This document shows, piece by piece, positions 28,798 to 38,308 of a stretch of 64,000 nucleotides of DNA. Position numbers and translations under genes: made by a program. The notes beneath the pieces are model-generated. The model saw only the letters and a program-made list of their open reading frames with translations, searched no databases and was not told where the DNA came from. This stretch comes from an uncultured Clostridia bacterium (lineage in GTDB: Bacteria; Bacillota; Clostridia; Christensenellales; CAG-314), in NCBI GenBank assembly GCA_947625725.1, contig CANQPI010000001.1, positions 86,085 to 150,084 on the forward strand, in the 5' to 3' direction. Position 1 is the stretch's first letter. Every line of letters begins with the position of its first letter.

Positions 28798-28915
28798 CGT
28801 TCAATTACTTTACTAATCGTACAAAAAAGTGTTAGAATATTTTCTAATTACAATTTTATTACGCGCACGTAGTGTGCGACAAAGTTGTAAAAGGTCAGCA
28901 ATAAGGAGGGAAATT

Positions 28916-31900
28916 ATGAAACAACTAAAAAAGTTGTTGCTTGCGGTACTTTGCATTGCGCTTGTACTTACGGGTACTTTGTTGGTCGTGGCAGCCTGCG
29001 GCGAACAGGGTTACAAAGTGACGACCGAATATAACAACGAGCAAGGCACGGTGACGGTCAGCGCGCCTGCCGAAGGTACGCTCTTTGACGAAAACGAGCA
29101 AGCAACCATCACCGTAGAAGCAAAATCAGGCTACGAAATAGCAAGTTTTGCCGTGTCGGGACACGCGGACGCCGCGTTGGACGACAACGGACAATATCAA
29201 TTTGACGTAACCGCCGATACCGTCGTAACGGTGACGTTCCGCGGACTGTTCGGCGTAACGGTCACGGTAAACCCCGAGGGCAAGGCAAACTACGACCTCA
29301 GCACTCCCGAAAACCTCTCTACATATCACGACGGCGAAAAGGCGACTCTCACGGTAACGACCGATCCCGACTACTCGATAGAGGACGTCAAGGTCAACGG
29401 TGCGTCGATCGACGGCGAAAACGGCGTTTACGAATTTACCGTAACCGAGCCGACAACTGTCGCTATCGAACTCAAACAAATGCGTTTCAACGTTACGATC
29501 GGGGCTAGTCAACACGGTTCGGTAGCCGTCAGCGCACCGCAAAGCGGCAACAAGTATTCCGAAAACGAACTTGTTACCGTCACAGCCGAGCCCGACGCCG
29601 ACTACGCGTTGGACAAGGTGTTTGCAAACGGAACGGAGATCGTCAAGAACGACGAGGACGCATATACCTTTACGGTAACGGCGGATACGACCGTAACCGC
29701 CACCTTTACCAAAGTCGCGTTCGAAATACGCACCACGGTAGATCCCGACGATAGCGCGACCGTGAGATACTCTCCCGAACAGGACAGATACAGCGAGGGC
29801 GACGTCGTAACTATCAACGCCGAGGGCGACCGTTTCCACACGGTCAGCGAAATCACCGTCAACGGCGAGCCGCTCAAAGCGACCGACGGCGAGTACAAAT
29901 TTACCGTTCACGGCGATACCGACGTTGTTGTGACCACGCAGGAGGCGGGCATAATCACTTGCCACCTCAACCGCGAAAACGGCGCAACGGTAACGTTTTC
30001 TCCCCAAGAGGAAAAGTACTCTTTGGACGCGGTGGTGACGGTAACAATTGTCGCAAACGCTGGATACGAGATCACTTCCGTCAAACTCAACGGCGAGCCT
30101 TTGGAAAACTACGCCGAATTTACCGTAACGTTTAGCGACTACACCGAAAACGAGATCGAGATTGAACTTATTTCTCCCGCGGACAGGATAATAGACAACA
30201 TGCAGGGCGGTTTGCACGTCCATGGCGTAATATCCGATGATGACGGCGACGACTACCTTGTTATCGACAACTACTACGACGCAACAAACAACAGACTCTT
30301 GTTGCAGGTGACGGAGTACGGAATCCCCGACTTTGTTATCCTTGCGGAAAAAACCGACGACGGGATATATTTTGTCAGTCATGACCCCGTTACCGGCAAG
30401 ACGGAGCGAGATCTCGCCGCAGAAACTTTCTCTTGGGAATTGTTCTGGAATCCGTTTGAACGAATGCAGTACAACGACTTGATCCAAAGCGACGAGTCGT
30501 GGAGTTTCGCCACGCTGTGGGCAACCGATCTGTTGCAAAGTTTGTCTATGTTTAACGAAACGGCTACCTCGTCGTCGGTCACGATCGTGGATAACAAGAT
30601 CACGTCTTTCAAAATCGTGGGTTCGATCGGCGAATACAACTTTACGGTAGACAACTTCGGCACGGCAACCATACCCGAAGATTTCCTCACCGACTACACA
30701 ACGCCTACGGAACTGCAAACCGCGTTGCAAGCGGCGGGGAACGCCACGGCTTATTCCATTGACGTGACCGACTACTACGGAAAAATTGCTTACAAAGTGA
30801 TCGTTACCGAGAAAGCGATCTATGACCAATCGCTCGGCGGCGGCTACTACGAGAGAGCGGACGGCAGCGTGTGGACGTTCGCATACAGCGAGCAAGGCGG
30901 CTTTGTCAAGGGTACACAGGTGTTGGACGCTTCTGTCGGCGGTATCAAAGAACTGTTTGCGCAATTTGCGTTGCAACGCGGGGACAACACATTCTATCAC
31001 CTGTTCCGCGACGTGGGCGAGGGCAACTATCAACTGCGCACGATAGATATGTATTTCGGAGCGGACTCCACCGAGATTGCTTCGGCAATGGCAAGTTACT
31101 TTGTAACGGTGGGCACCAACTACGCCGATTACTTTGACGAAGATATGGGCTTCATTCAAGAGTGGCTCAACCTGACTATCCAGAACGGCGCGCTTGTTTC
31201 GGCGGAATTTATCGGATTGGATGCGGAATATTCTTTTGTACCGCTCCTTTTGGAATTCGACTTTGAAAACGTCACCCTGCCTTTCACTATCGACGAGGAG
31301 GACGTCAACGGCAACATAGATCCCGACTTTGTGGGTACTTGGGTGCAGGACGGCGTCAACTTCATTGTGGATATCGACCTTGACACGGTTGTTATCAACG
31401 GCATTGCGGCGGCGCGCGTCACAGCCAACGACGACGGCGGCTACACTGTATTCTGCGGTGTGACGACGTACACTCTCACTCTGGAAAGTCAAGCGCAGTC
31501 CGTTGCGCTCAAAGTGGTAGACGACGGCGGCAACGAGCGTATGCTTCGTTTGAGAACATGCCCTTGGGAAAAGATGGTCGGCATTTACACGGGTACGGCA
31601 ACGCCTGCCGAGGGCGTAACCGACAGTCTGACGTTGACCATTACCGAGAGCGGTTTGACCATTCGGTTGAGCCGCGACGGCGAAGTGTATATCAGCGGCA
31701 CATTGCCCGCAAGTTCGTTCGGCTTTGTGGACGGCGACCAAACGATAATATACTTCCCCGTTGATCAAGGCGACACGGGTATAATATACGTCTACATACT
31801 GCTCCTGTCGGATAATCAAGCGGTATTGGTGCAAGTAGAAGACGATGTTTACTCTTACTTTGAAATTCAAGGCTTGGCGGCGGGTTACGATCCCAACAAT

Positions 31901-33379
31901 TATGCAAGTTACAATGGCGAATACACAGGCGAAAACGGCACCGATACGTTGAGCATAACCTCTGCGGGTATCACGATCAACGTAGGCGGACAAACCGTCA
32001 CCGTAGCGGCAAAGGACATTACCTACGATCCCATCACCTACACGACGCGTTTGTTCTTCTTTACGGCAGGCGGGGTTGATTACGTTTTGCAACAGTACGG
32101 CGCTACCTACGACAGATTGATGCTGTTTGTCGGCGACGAGGAAACAGGTATTTTGTTTGAGCGCAACGGTTTCAAATTCCCCTCGTGGGAGAGTTTTGTC
32201 GGCACGTTTGTAGGAGAAGATCAAGATCATCAATATACGGTCGAGATCACCAAAGACGCAATATCTTTCTACATCGACGATCAATCTCAATCCGTCAAAG
32301 TTACCGACTTCGATCAATACATATATGAAGATGAAGATGGAACCTACACTCATTTGTGGCGTTTCGAGTTCACGGTCGGCGGCAAGACGTACGCGCTGAC
32401 TCAGGCGGACAGCGGAATTTACTACGCGCTGTTCCTCTCCGAACTGAACTCGCAAGGCGCCGAAACCGACTTGGCAACGTTGATCCTCGATCAAACCCGC
32501 GAGTTGGACGATTGGAGTCAATATGTCGGCGAGTACAGCAACGAAGACTACACGGTAGTTATTTCCGACGACTCTATCACAATTACCCCCGACAACGGTC
32601 AAGCGACTATCATTGCCAAACAGGATATTCTGTTCCGCGGTATGTTCGACTACGAGTACGAGGAGTTCTTCTACCAGTTCCGCTTTACTTACAACGGCAA
32701 AGATTGCGTTATCGAACCGGATAACAGCGTAGAGTACATTGTGTTGGCATCGCTCAACGCAGACGGCGAAGCGGAGTCGCAACACATGCTCATCAACAAA
32801 AATTACGCTCTGCCCCAAGACATGCAGTTCGCTTGGTTGATCAAAACAAGCGCAAACAGCGGCTATTGGGCAGGTACGGGCACGTCCTCCGCGCAAACCC
32901 CCTACGCGCTCAAAGTTACCCGCGACCCTGTCAGCGGCAAGTACACCGTTTTGTTGAAGATCGGCAACGCCGACTTTGCAGACATCACAAACAACTTTAC
33001 GTTTATGAGAGATTTGAGCCAAGTCTATGGCGAATACGAAGCGAGCATATACATAACTTGGTTCTTCAATCTCAACGGCAAAAATTGGCGTTTGATTTAC
33101 AACCTTGAAATCTCTCTCAGTCAACAGTACTACGGTGAGCAATGTATCATCAGCGACGGCACCGACAGCGCCCCGCTCGGCATGACCGACGAACCTACAC
33201 CCGAGTGCAAGTGGAGCGAGTACCTTGGTACTTGGAAAGCCACCGACAGCAAGGGTGTGGTGTACACGCTTGTGGTGGATGTTGACAGTTTGCACATCAC
33301 CTACGGCGACGTGGACTTCACGGTCAACGCTCAAACGGACAGTTTCCGTTACAGCGAAGGTTTGCACAAGTGGACTTAG
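28916..33379 (+). CDS. Giant repeat lipoprotein 1 (InlB-B/bacterial-repeat-like N-terminus plus beta-rich repeats); in-frame TAG with coding continuing to 33490
   Basis: MKQLKKLLLAVLCIALVLTGTLLVVAACG lipobox; AATAAGGAGG SD; repeated GYxVTVxxNxxxGTVTVSxPxEG and WxxYVGTYxG modules. Confidence 0.85.
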   Translation: MKQLKKLLLAVLCIALVLTGTLLVVAACGEQGYKVTTEYNNEQGTVTVSAPAEGTLFDENEQATITVEAKSGYEIASFAVSGHADAALDDNGQYQFDVTADTVVTVTFRGLFGVTVTVNPEGKANYDLSTPENLSTYHDGEKATLTVTTDPDYSIEDVKVNGASIDGENGVYEFTVTEPTTVAIELKQMRFNVTIGASQHGSVAVSAPQSGNKYSENELVTVTAEPDADYALDKVFANGTEIVKNDEDAYTFTVTADTTVTATFTKVAFEIRTTVDPDDSATVRYSPEQDRYSEGDVVTINAEGDRFHTVSEITVNGEPLKATDGEYKFTVHGDTDVVVTTQEAGIITCHLNRENGATVTFSPQEEKYSLDAVVTVTIVANAGYEITSVKLNGEPLENYAEFTVTFSDYTENEIEIELISPADRIIDNMQGGLHVHGVISDDDGDDYLVIDNYYDATNNRLLLQVTEYGIPDFVILAEKTDDGIYFVSHDPVTGKTERDLAAETFSWELFWNPFERMQYNDLIQSDESWSFATLWATDLLQSLSMFNETATSSSVTIVDNKITSFKIVGSIGEYNFTVDNFGTATIPEDFLTDYTTPTELQTALQAAGNATAYSIDVTDYYGKIAYKVIVTEKAIYDQSLGGGYYERADGSVWTFAYSEQGGFVKGTQVLDASVGGIKELFAQFALQRGDNTFYHLFRDVGEGNYQLRTIDMYFGADSTEIASAMASYFVTVGTNYADYFDEDMGFIQEWLNLTIQNGALVSAEFIGLDAEYSFVPLLLEFDFENVTLPFTIDEEDVNGNIDPDFVGTWVQDGVNFIVDIDLDTVVINGIAAARVTANDDGGYTVFCGVTTYTLTLESQAQSVALKVVDDGGNERMLRLRTCPWEKMVGIYTGTATPAEGVTDSLTLTITESGLTIRLSRDGEVYISGTLPASSFGFVDGDQTIIYFPVDQGDTGIIYVYILLLSDNQAVLVQVEDDVYSYFEIQGLAAGYDPNNYASYNGEYTGENGTDTLSITSAGITINVGGQTVTVAAKDITYDPITYTTRLFFFTAGGVDYVLQQYGATYDRLMLFVGDEETGILFERNGFKFPSWESFVGTFVGEDQDHQYTVEITKDAISFYIDDQSQSVKVTDFDQYIYEDEDGTYTHLWRFEFTVGGKTYALTQADSGIYYALFLSELNSQGAETDLATLILDQTRELDDWSQYVGEYSNEDYTVVISDDSITITPDNGQATIIAKQDILFRGMFDYEYEEFFYQFRFTYNGKDCVIEPDNSVEYIVLASLNADGEAESQHMLINKNYALPQDMQFAWLIKTSANSGYWAGTGTSSAQTPYALKVTRDPVSGKYTVLLKIGNADFADITNNFTFMRDLSQVYGEYEASIYITWFFNLNGKNWRLIYNLEISLSQQYYGEQCIISDGTDSAPLGMTDEPTPECKWSEYLGTWKATDSKGVVYTLVVDVDSLHITYGDVDFTVNAQTDSFRYSEGLHKWT

Positions 33380-33546
33380 AGAGGCTCCGACGGCAAGGTT
33401 TGGAACATTCAGGAAGACAATGGCAGACTTGATATGTGGTACGACGACGCCACCGACTTCGACGTCTATTTGGAAAAACAAGCGGACTGACAAGCACACG
33501 GTACAGACAACTGCAATTTCAAGTCGGTTTTGACCGACATATCCGT

Positions 33547-33575
33547 GAGGACGCGACCGTTCGCGTCCTCTTTGC
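33547..33575 (+). terminator. Intrinsic terminator after lipoprotein 1
   Basis: GAGGACGCGA-CCGT-TCGCGTCCTC then TTT. Confidence 0.8.
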
Positions 33576-33774
33576 TATATTGTAGCAATTGTTGTCCCCC
33601 GTCGGGCAAATGAGCCTGTCTTACGCGTACCCAAAAAGCCCTCAAAGCGGTGTAATCGCGCCGAATTTCGCAAAAAATTCAATTTTATACGCGATTTTTG
33701 CCTCAATTCGTTTTACTATTTCGTTCAAATATGATAAAATTGTATCAAATTTTTTTATGAGGAGGAAAAATTTT

Positions 33775-35043
33775 ATGTCACGTATAAAAAAACTTATTGT
33801 GGCTGTTTTGTGCGTTGTATTGGCAGTGACGGCGTCGTTGCTGGTATTTGCCGCATGCGACAAAGACGAAACAGGCTACAAAGTTACGTTAAACTACATC
33901 AAAGAGCAGGGTAGCGTAACTGTCAGCGCACCCGCAGAGGGCAAACTGTACGACGCAAACGAGCGCGTAACCGTCACGGTCACGCCCAATGCCGACTACC
34001 AAGTTGCCGCCTTCACGGTCAACGGCACGGCGCAAGAACTCACCGACGGCACGACCTACGCGTTCGACATCACTGCCGACACAACGATAGCGGTGACGTT
34101 TGAGCCAAAGCCCGAAACAGGTTTCAGCCTTACTCTTACTTTTGACGATCAACAAGGCACTGTAACGGCAAGTGCACCCGCCGAGGGCGTACTGTACGAC
34201 GAAAACGAGAGCGTAACTATCACGGTCACGCCCAATACCGACTACCAAGTTGCCACTTTCACGGTCAACGGCACGGCGCAAGAACTCACCGACGACACGA
34301 CCTACACGTTCCAAATTACCACCGACACAACGATAGCGGTGACGTTTGAGCAAACGGGTAGCCAGGACGAATGTCCTTGGACAGACATTATCGGTATTTG
34401 GGAAAAGGAACAAGACAACGTTCTGTATCACGTTGAGATAACCGAAACCGACGTTATCGTCAAATTCAACGGCGTTCAACAAAATGTTACCAACGTCCAT
34501 TGGATAGAAGAAGAGTTAATGATCTCCATTACGATAGACGGCACAGAGTACTTCTTGGGTGATTTCTACGGAGCGCTTGGATTTGTTGATTCCGATTGGG
34601 AGTTCGTTGTTTACCTTACCCGCGTTCAAGGCGGCGGTGATGTCGGCGGAGATGACGACAATCTGTTCTCGGCAGAACAAATCGGCACCTATGCAGGTAG
34701 TAATTTGGGTAGCGACAAAACGATAACGGATATTACCATTACGATTTTTGAAGACAGCATTATCATCAACGGAGAACAAATTACCGATATCGAATACGAC
34801 GCTGAGTACGGAGAATGGTCTTTCGTGAGCGACGGCAAAAACTATATTCTTTCTTTCGGCGGCGGACTTGTTATTTTGTCTACCGACGATTATAGCGAGT
34901 CGTACAGTCTTCATTCCGTATCCCCTTGGCTTCAATATGTCGGCAAATTCGAAACCGACCCCGCCGAGGACGCAGAGTACGAGTCACCTCACGTTATCCT
35001 TACGATAACGGAAGACAGCATAACCGTTCAAATTGCAGATTAA
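33775..35043 (+). CDS. Giant repeat lipoprotein 2, N-terminal part (ends at in-frame TAA)
   Basis: MSRIKKLIVAVLCVVLAVTASLLVFAACDKDETG lipobox; GAGGAGG SD region upstream; two near-identical repeat modules. Confidence 0.8.
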   Translation: MSRIKKLIVAVLCVVLAVTASLLVFAACDKDETGYKVTLNYIKEQGSVTVSAPAEGKLYDANERVTVTVTPNADYQVAAFTVNGTAQELTDGTTYAFDITADTTIAVTFEPKPETGFSLTLTFDDQQGTVTASAPAEGVLYDENESVTITVTPNTDYQVATFTVNGTAQELTDDTTYTFQITTDTTIAVTFEQTGSQDECPWTDIIGIWEKEQDNVLYHVEITETDVIVKFNGVQQNVTNVHWIEEELMISITIDGTEYFLGDFYGALGFVDSDWEFVVYLTRVQGGGDVGGDDDNLFSAEQIGTYAGSNLGSDKTITDITITIFEDSIIINGEQITDIEYDAEYGEWSFVSDGKNYILSFGGGLVILSTDDYSESYSLHSVSPWLQYVGKFETDPAEDAEYESPHVILTITEDSITVQIAD

Positions 35044-35100
35044 AGTTTCACCGTTCAAGCAGCGGACATTACATTTGGTTGTGAAGATTTCGGCGAGGGT

Positions 35101-37875
35101 TTGGTTTTCAACTTGACTTTTGAACATGATTCAACGACATATTATGCGTATTTTGCAAGCGAAGATTTCATTAACCTTATGAATGATGCCGACGAGGACT
35201 ATATCGACGCTTATCTCTATCGTGCGGGTTCGCACGAAGTTTGCGAGTGGGCGGAACTTATCGGTACTTGGACGGGCAAAGGTACGTTGGGTAGCGGTTT
35301 CAGCACAACGCCGGTTGACGTTACGGTAGAAATTACCGCAACGGAAATCACCGTAACTATCGGTCAAGACGATCCGCAAACGGCTGAGCAAATCAGCGTT
35401 AGCGAGAACGACGGATACATTCTTACGTTTACTCTTGGTCAACAATCGTACACTTTCGACGCTTATCAAGGAGATGCCACATTTACAAACGGCGACGGAA
35501 CTCTCTATGTAACATTGACGTTGCAAAATGCCGAGCCCATCGAGTGGTCTGACGCGTGGTACGGCGAGTACCAAGGCGAAAAGAACGGCACGACCTACTA
35601 TATAGAGATCACGTCCGATACAGTTAACGTTACTATTGGCGACAGCGGCGCACAAAGAGCCGAAATACTCGATTTCAGCGATTATGATGGCTTTACCATT
35701 CAACTCGACGGTACGACTTACACAATTAAAAGAGTTTTGAACCCTGAGGATCCATCTGACGAAATTATCCAACAAATAAAACTTGCCGACGAAGAATTTG
35801 AATTGCAAGTGACGTTGACCCGCAAAGAGGACGACAGCAATAAAATCGACAGCAAGTACTTCGGCACTTGGACAGGAACGGACGCAAACGAAAATGACGT
35901 AGAAATTGTTATCACAGAAAACTCCGTTACCTGGAACGGCTCGTCTGTCAACTATTGGATAACTGACGGCAATTTGTGTTTCACCCGCATTGCCGATTAC
36001 ACGGCAACTGTCAGCGGCGACACGTTGACATTGACTCCCGACGCAAGTTCGTTTCAAGATCCGTTTACCCTTACCAGAACGGGACAAGGCGGTGACGAAG
36101 AACCGACGTGCGAGTGGGAGTACTATATCGGCACATATCGCGGTTATGACGGAACAAACTTCTTTACAATAACAATTGATGAAGATGGAATTACTATCAC
36201 TATGAGTTCTTCATTTGGACCCAGACTGGCAACAGTAAAAATTGTTGAGTATGTGAGCGACGTTGAAGGTTTCATACTCAAAATCAACGACGAAACTCGC
36301 TTGCTTCAAAGTTCGGGTGGTACCGATGAATATTCTACGTTCCTCTCATGTGACTCCGAAGACCACGAATATTCATTCTATTTATCTCGTAGTGTTGACG
36401 ATTTTGAATGGACTGAGTTTTCAGAAATAGCAGGTACTTGGACCGGTACGGAAACACTCGATCAAGGTGTTATGAGTTACTCATTGGTTATCAAGGCTGA
36501 CGGCACAGGTAGTGCGACCGTGACAACTGACGAGGGAGATATGCCCCTTGAAGATGTACGTTTCGAAAACAATGGTTATATTTGCATGTACTTCTCGCTT
36601 GGGTATGACTCCTGTTTAGTACTCTACTATGATGGAAACAACCTTTATGCTCTTGCCGGAATGATGGGTGGACCTTTGACCCTTACCAAAACAGCCGGTG
36701 GCGACGAAGATGAACCCGCCAAAATTCCCGACAAATTTATCGGCGAGTACTCTGACTCGGGATACGAAGTTACTATCACAGCGGATAGCATTACGATTAC
36801 GATAAAAGGCACAACCGAAACGCCGAATTCAACATATACTGCAACCAATATCAAGGTTGACGGCAACACGATTACTTGCACGGCTATCGGCGACACCTGC
36901 ACAATTACGGCTATCGGCGACGGCGACAAGGCTCAACAAATTACTCTCCGTATTCCTTCTATCGGAACGCGCACTCTCGATCGCAAAGCCGAGAGCGGCG
37001 GCGATACCGACTTGACCGAAGAAAGTTTCTATGGCACGTTCGAAGGCAATGGCTATACGCTTGTTATATCGGCAGAGGGAGTTACTTTCAGTGAGGCAGT
37101 TGGTGGCGACTTTGAAGTAACTGCGCATAGTTTTGACGCTGCAACAGACACTTACACGTTTACAAGCATGGGAATGAACTTTACAATTACCGCCGTGTCT
37201 GACGACAACCCTGTTACCACAATACATCTTGTCTGTGACGACGCAGGTATTGCCGTTAATCTCACCCGCACAACAGCGGGTGACGACGACACAGGCTTGA
37301 CCGAAGAAAGTTTCTACGGCACGTTTGAGGGCACTGACGGCTCGTCGATTACTATTACGGCAGAGGGAGTTACATCATTTAATGTGTCTGACATTGGTGA
37401 ATTTTCCGGAACATCACACGAATTTGACGCCGCAACGGGTACATACAAGTTTACGGCTAACGGAAATGACTTCACAATTACCGCCAAGTCCAACGACAAC
37501 CCGATTACTCAAATACTTATTCACCATGTACAAAATCAACTTGGAGATATGACCCTCACTCGCAAAGCCGAGGAAGAAGAGCCCGCATGCGAATGGACAG
37601 AGTACATTGGTACTTGGTCCTATACGGAAGACTATGTCGAAAGTGAGGATGAGGTATATACGGTTGTTATCTCGGAAGATGGTTTTGAAGTTAGTTGCTG
37701 TGACGTTTCTTTCACGGTAGCCGCAAAGGACATTCATTTCGACCCCAAAACAGGTTTCACTTGGACTCATGAGGGGTTAGATTATCATCTTGAAATAGAA
37801 ACGGACGGTACCCTTAAATTTTATGACGACAGTTACAAGGTTGCTCCGGAAGTTGGTCTTTCTCGCGAGGCGTAA
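35101..37875 (+). CDS. Giant repeat lipoprotein 2, distal part (same frame as 33775-35043)
   Basis: Coding continues in frame from 35044 (SFTVQAADITFGCEDFGEG...) after the single TAA; multiple CEW..YIGTW repeats. Confidence 0.75.
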   Translation: MVFNLTFEHDSTTYYAYFASEDFINLMNDADEDYIDAYLYRAGSHEVCEWAELIGTWTGKGTLGSGFSTTPVDVTVEITATEITVTIGQDDPQTAEQISVSENDGYILTFTLGQQSYTFDAYQGDATFTNGDGTLYVTLTLQNAEPIEWSDAWYGEYQGEKNGTTYYIEITSDTVNVTIGDSGAQRAEILDFSDYDGFTIQLDGTTYTIKRVLNPEDPSDEIIQQIKLADEEFELQVTLTRKEDDSNKIDSKYFGTWTGTDANENDVEIVITENSVTWNGSSVNYWITDGNLCFTRIADYTATVSGDTLTLTPDASSFQDPFTLTRTGQGGDEEPTCEWEYYIGTYRGYDGTNFFTITIDEDGITITMSSSFGPRLATVKIVEYVSDVEGFILKINDETRLLQSSGGTDEYSTFLSCDSEDHEYSFYLSRSVDDFEWTEFSEIAGTWTGTETLDQGVMSYSLVIKADGTGSATVTTDEGDMPLEDVRFENNGYICMYFSLGYDSCLVLYYDGNNLYALAGMMGGPLTLTKTAGGDEDEPAKIPDKFIGEYSDSGYEVTITADSITITIKGTTETPNSTYTATNIKVDGNTITCTAIGDTCTITAIGDGDKAQQITLRIPSIGTRTLDRKAESGGDTDLTEESFYGTFEGNGYTLVISAEGVTFSEAVGGDFEVTAHSFDAATDTYTFTSMGMNFTITAVSDDNPVTTIHLVCDDAGIAVNLTRTTAGDDDTGLTEESFYGTFEGTDGSSITITAEGVTSFNVSDIGEFSGTSHEFDAATGTYKFTANGNDFTITAKSNDNPITQILIHHVQNQLGDMTLTRKAEEEEPACEWTEYIGTWSYTEDYVESEDEVYTVVISEDGFEVSCCDVSFTVAAKDIHFDPKTGFTWTHEGLDYHLEIETDGTLKFYDDSYKVAPEVGLSREA

Positions 37876-37920
37876 CTCATTGCACAAACTTGATTAACAC
37901 AACTATTTGCAATCACCCCA

Positions 37921-37950
37921 AAGAGGACGCGAAACCGCGTCCTCTTTTTT
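37921..37950 (+). terminator. Intrinsic terminator after lipoprotein 2
   Basis: AAGAGGACGCG-AAAC-CGCGTCCTCTT then TTTT; related in sequence to the 33547 terminator. Confidence 0.9.
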
Positions 37951-37960
37951 ACGTCCGACG

Positions 37961-38144
37961 GCAAAATCTCTCGGAACAAAATCGCAAAATCTCACGGAAC
38001 AAAACCTTGAAATCTCACGGAATGAAAATGCAAAATCTCACGGAATGAAAATGCAAAATCTCACGGAATGAAAATGCAAAATCTCACGGAATGAAAATGC
38101 AAAATCTCTCGGAATGAAATCGACAAATTTCACGGAATGTATCT
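37961..38144. repeat. Tandem array of eight 23-bp units
   Basis: Consensus GCAAAATCTCACGGAATGAAAAT; units start 37961, 37984, 38007, 38030, 38053, 38076, 38099, 38122; outer units degenerate. Confidence 0.92.
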
Positions 38145-38190
38145 GCAAAATATTCTTTCCCTCAAAACGCTTGGTTTTGCAACTACTTTG

Positions 38191-38298
38191 TTTTCGGCAA
38201 AAATACGATCTTGTCGCATTTTTGCCGAAAAATTTGTATGCAACTGTTGATTTTTTTCTGTTTTTCGGCTAAAATAAGATTGTATCGTATTTTAGTCG
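38191..38298 (+). promoter_or_regulatory. Two related 33-nt palindromes; the second lies over the -10 of a consensus promoter
   Basis: CGGCAAAAATACGAT-CTT-GTCGCATTTTTGCCG (38195-38227) and CGGCTAAAATAAGAT-TGT-ATCGTATTTTAGTCG (38266-38298); TTGATT (38247-38252), 17 bp, TAAAAT (38270-38275). Confidence 0.75.
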
Positions 38299-38308
38299 GA
38301 GATTTAGT

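Noticed and set aside
29126-33499. 1457-aa uninterrupted minus-strand ORF antisense to lipoprotein 1
   Set aside because: Shadow ORF: the sense strand has a clear lipobox, SD and paralogues, and strong codon bias avoids TTA/CTA/TCA, which keeps the antisense frame open. Its translation is low-complexity and matches no family.
33377-35043. Genome-wide stop-codon reassignment (TAG or TAA) to explain the in-frame stops
   Set aside because: TAA, TAG and TGA all end other genes at expected positions (for example gpmI TAA, tpiA TAA, lipoprotein 3 TAG, smpB TAA, mrnC TGA), often followed by terminators.
37961-38144. CRISPR array
   Set aside because: Units are contiguous 23-mers with no variable spacers and no cas genes nearby; a simple tandem repeat.
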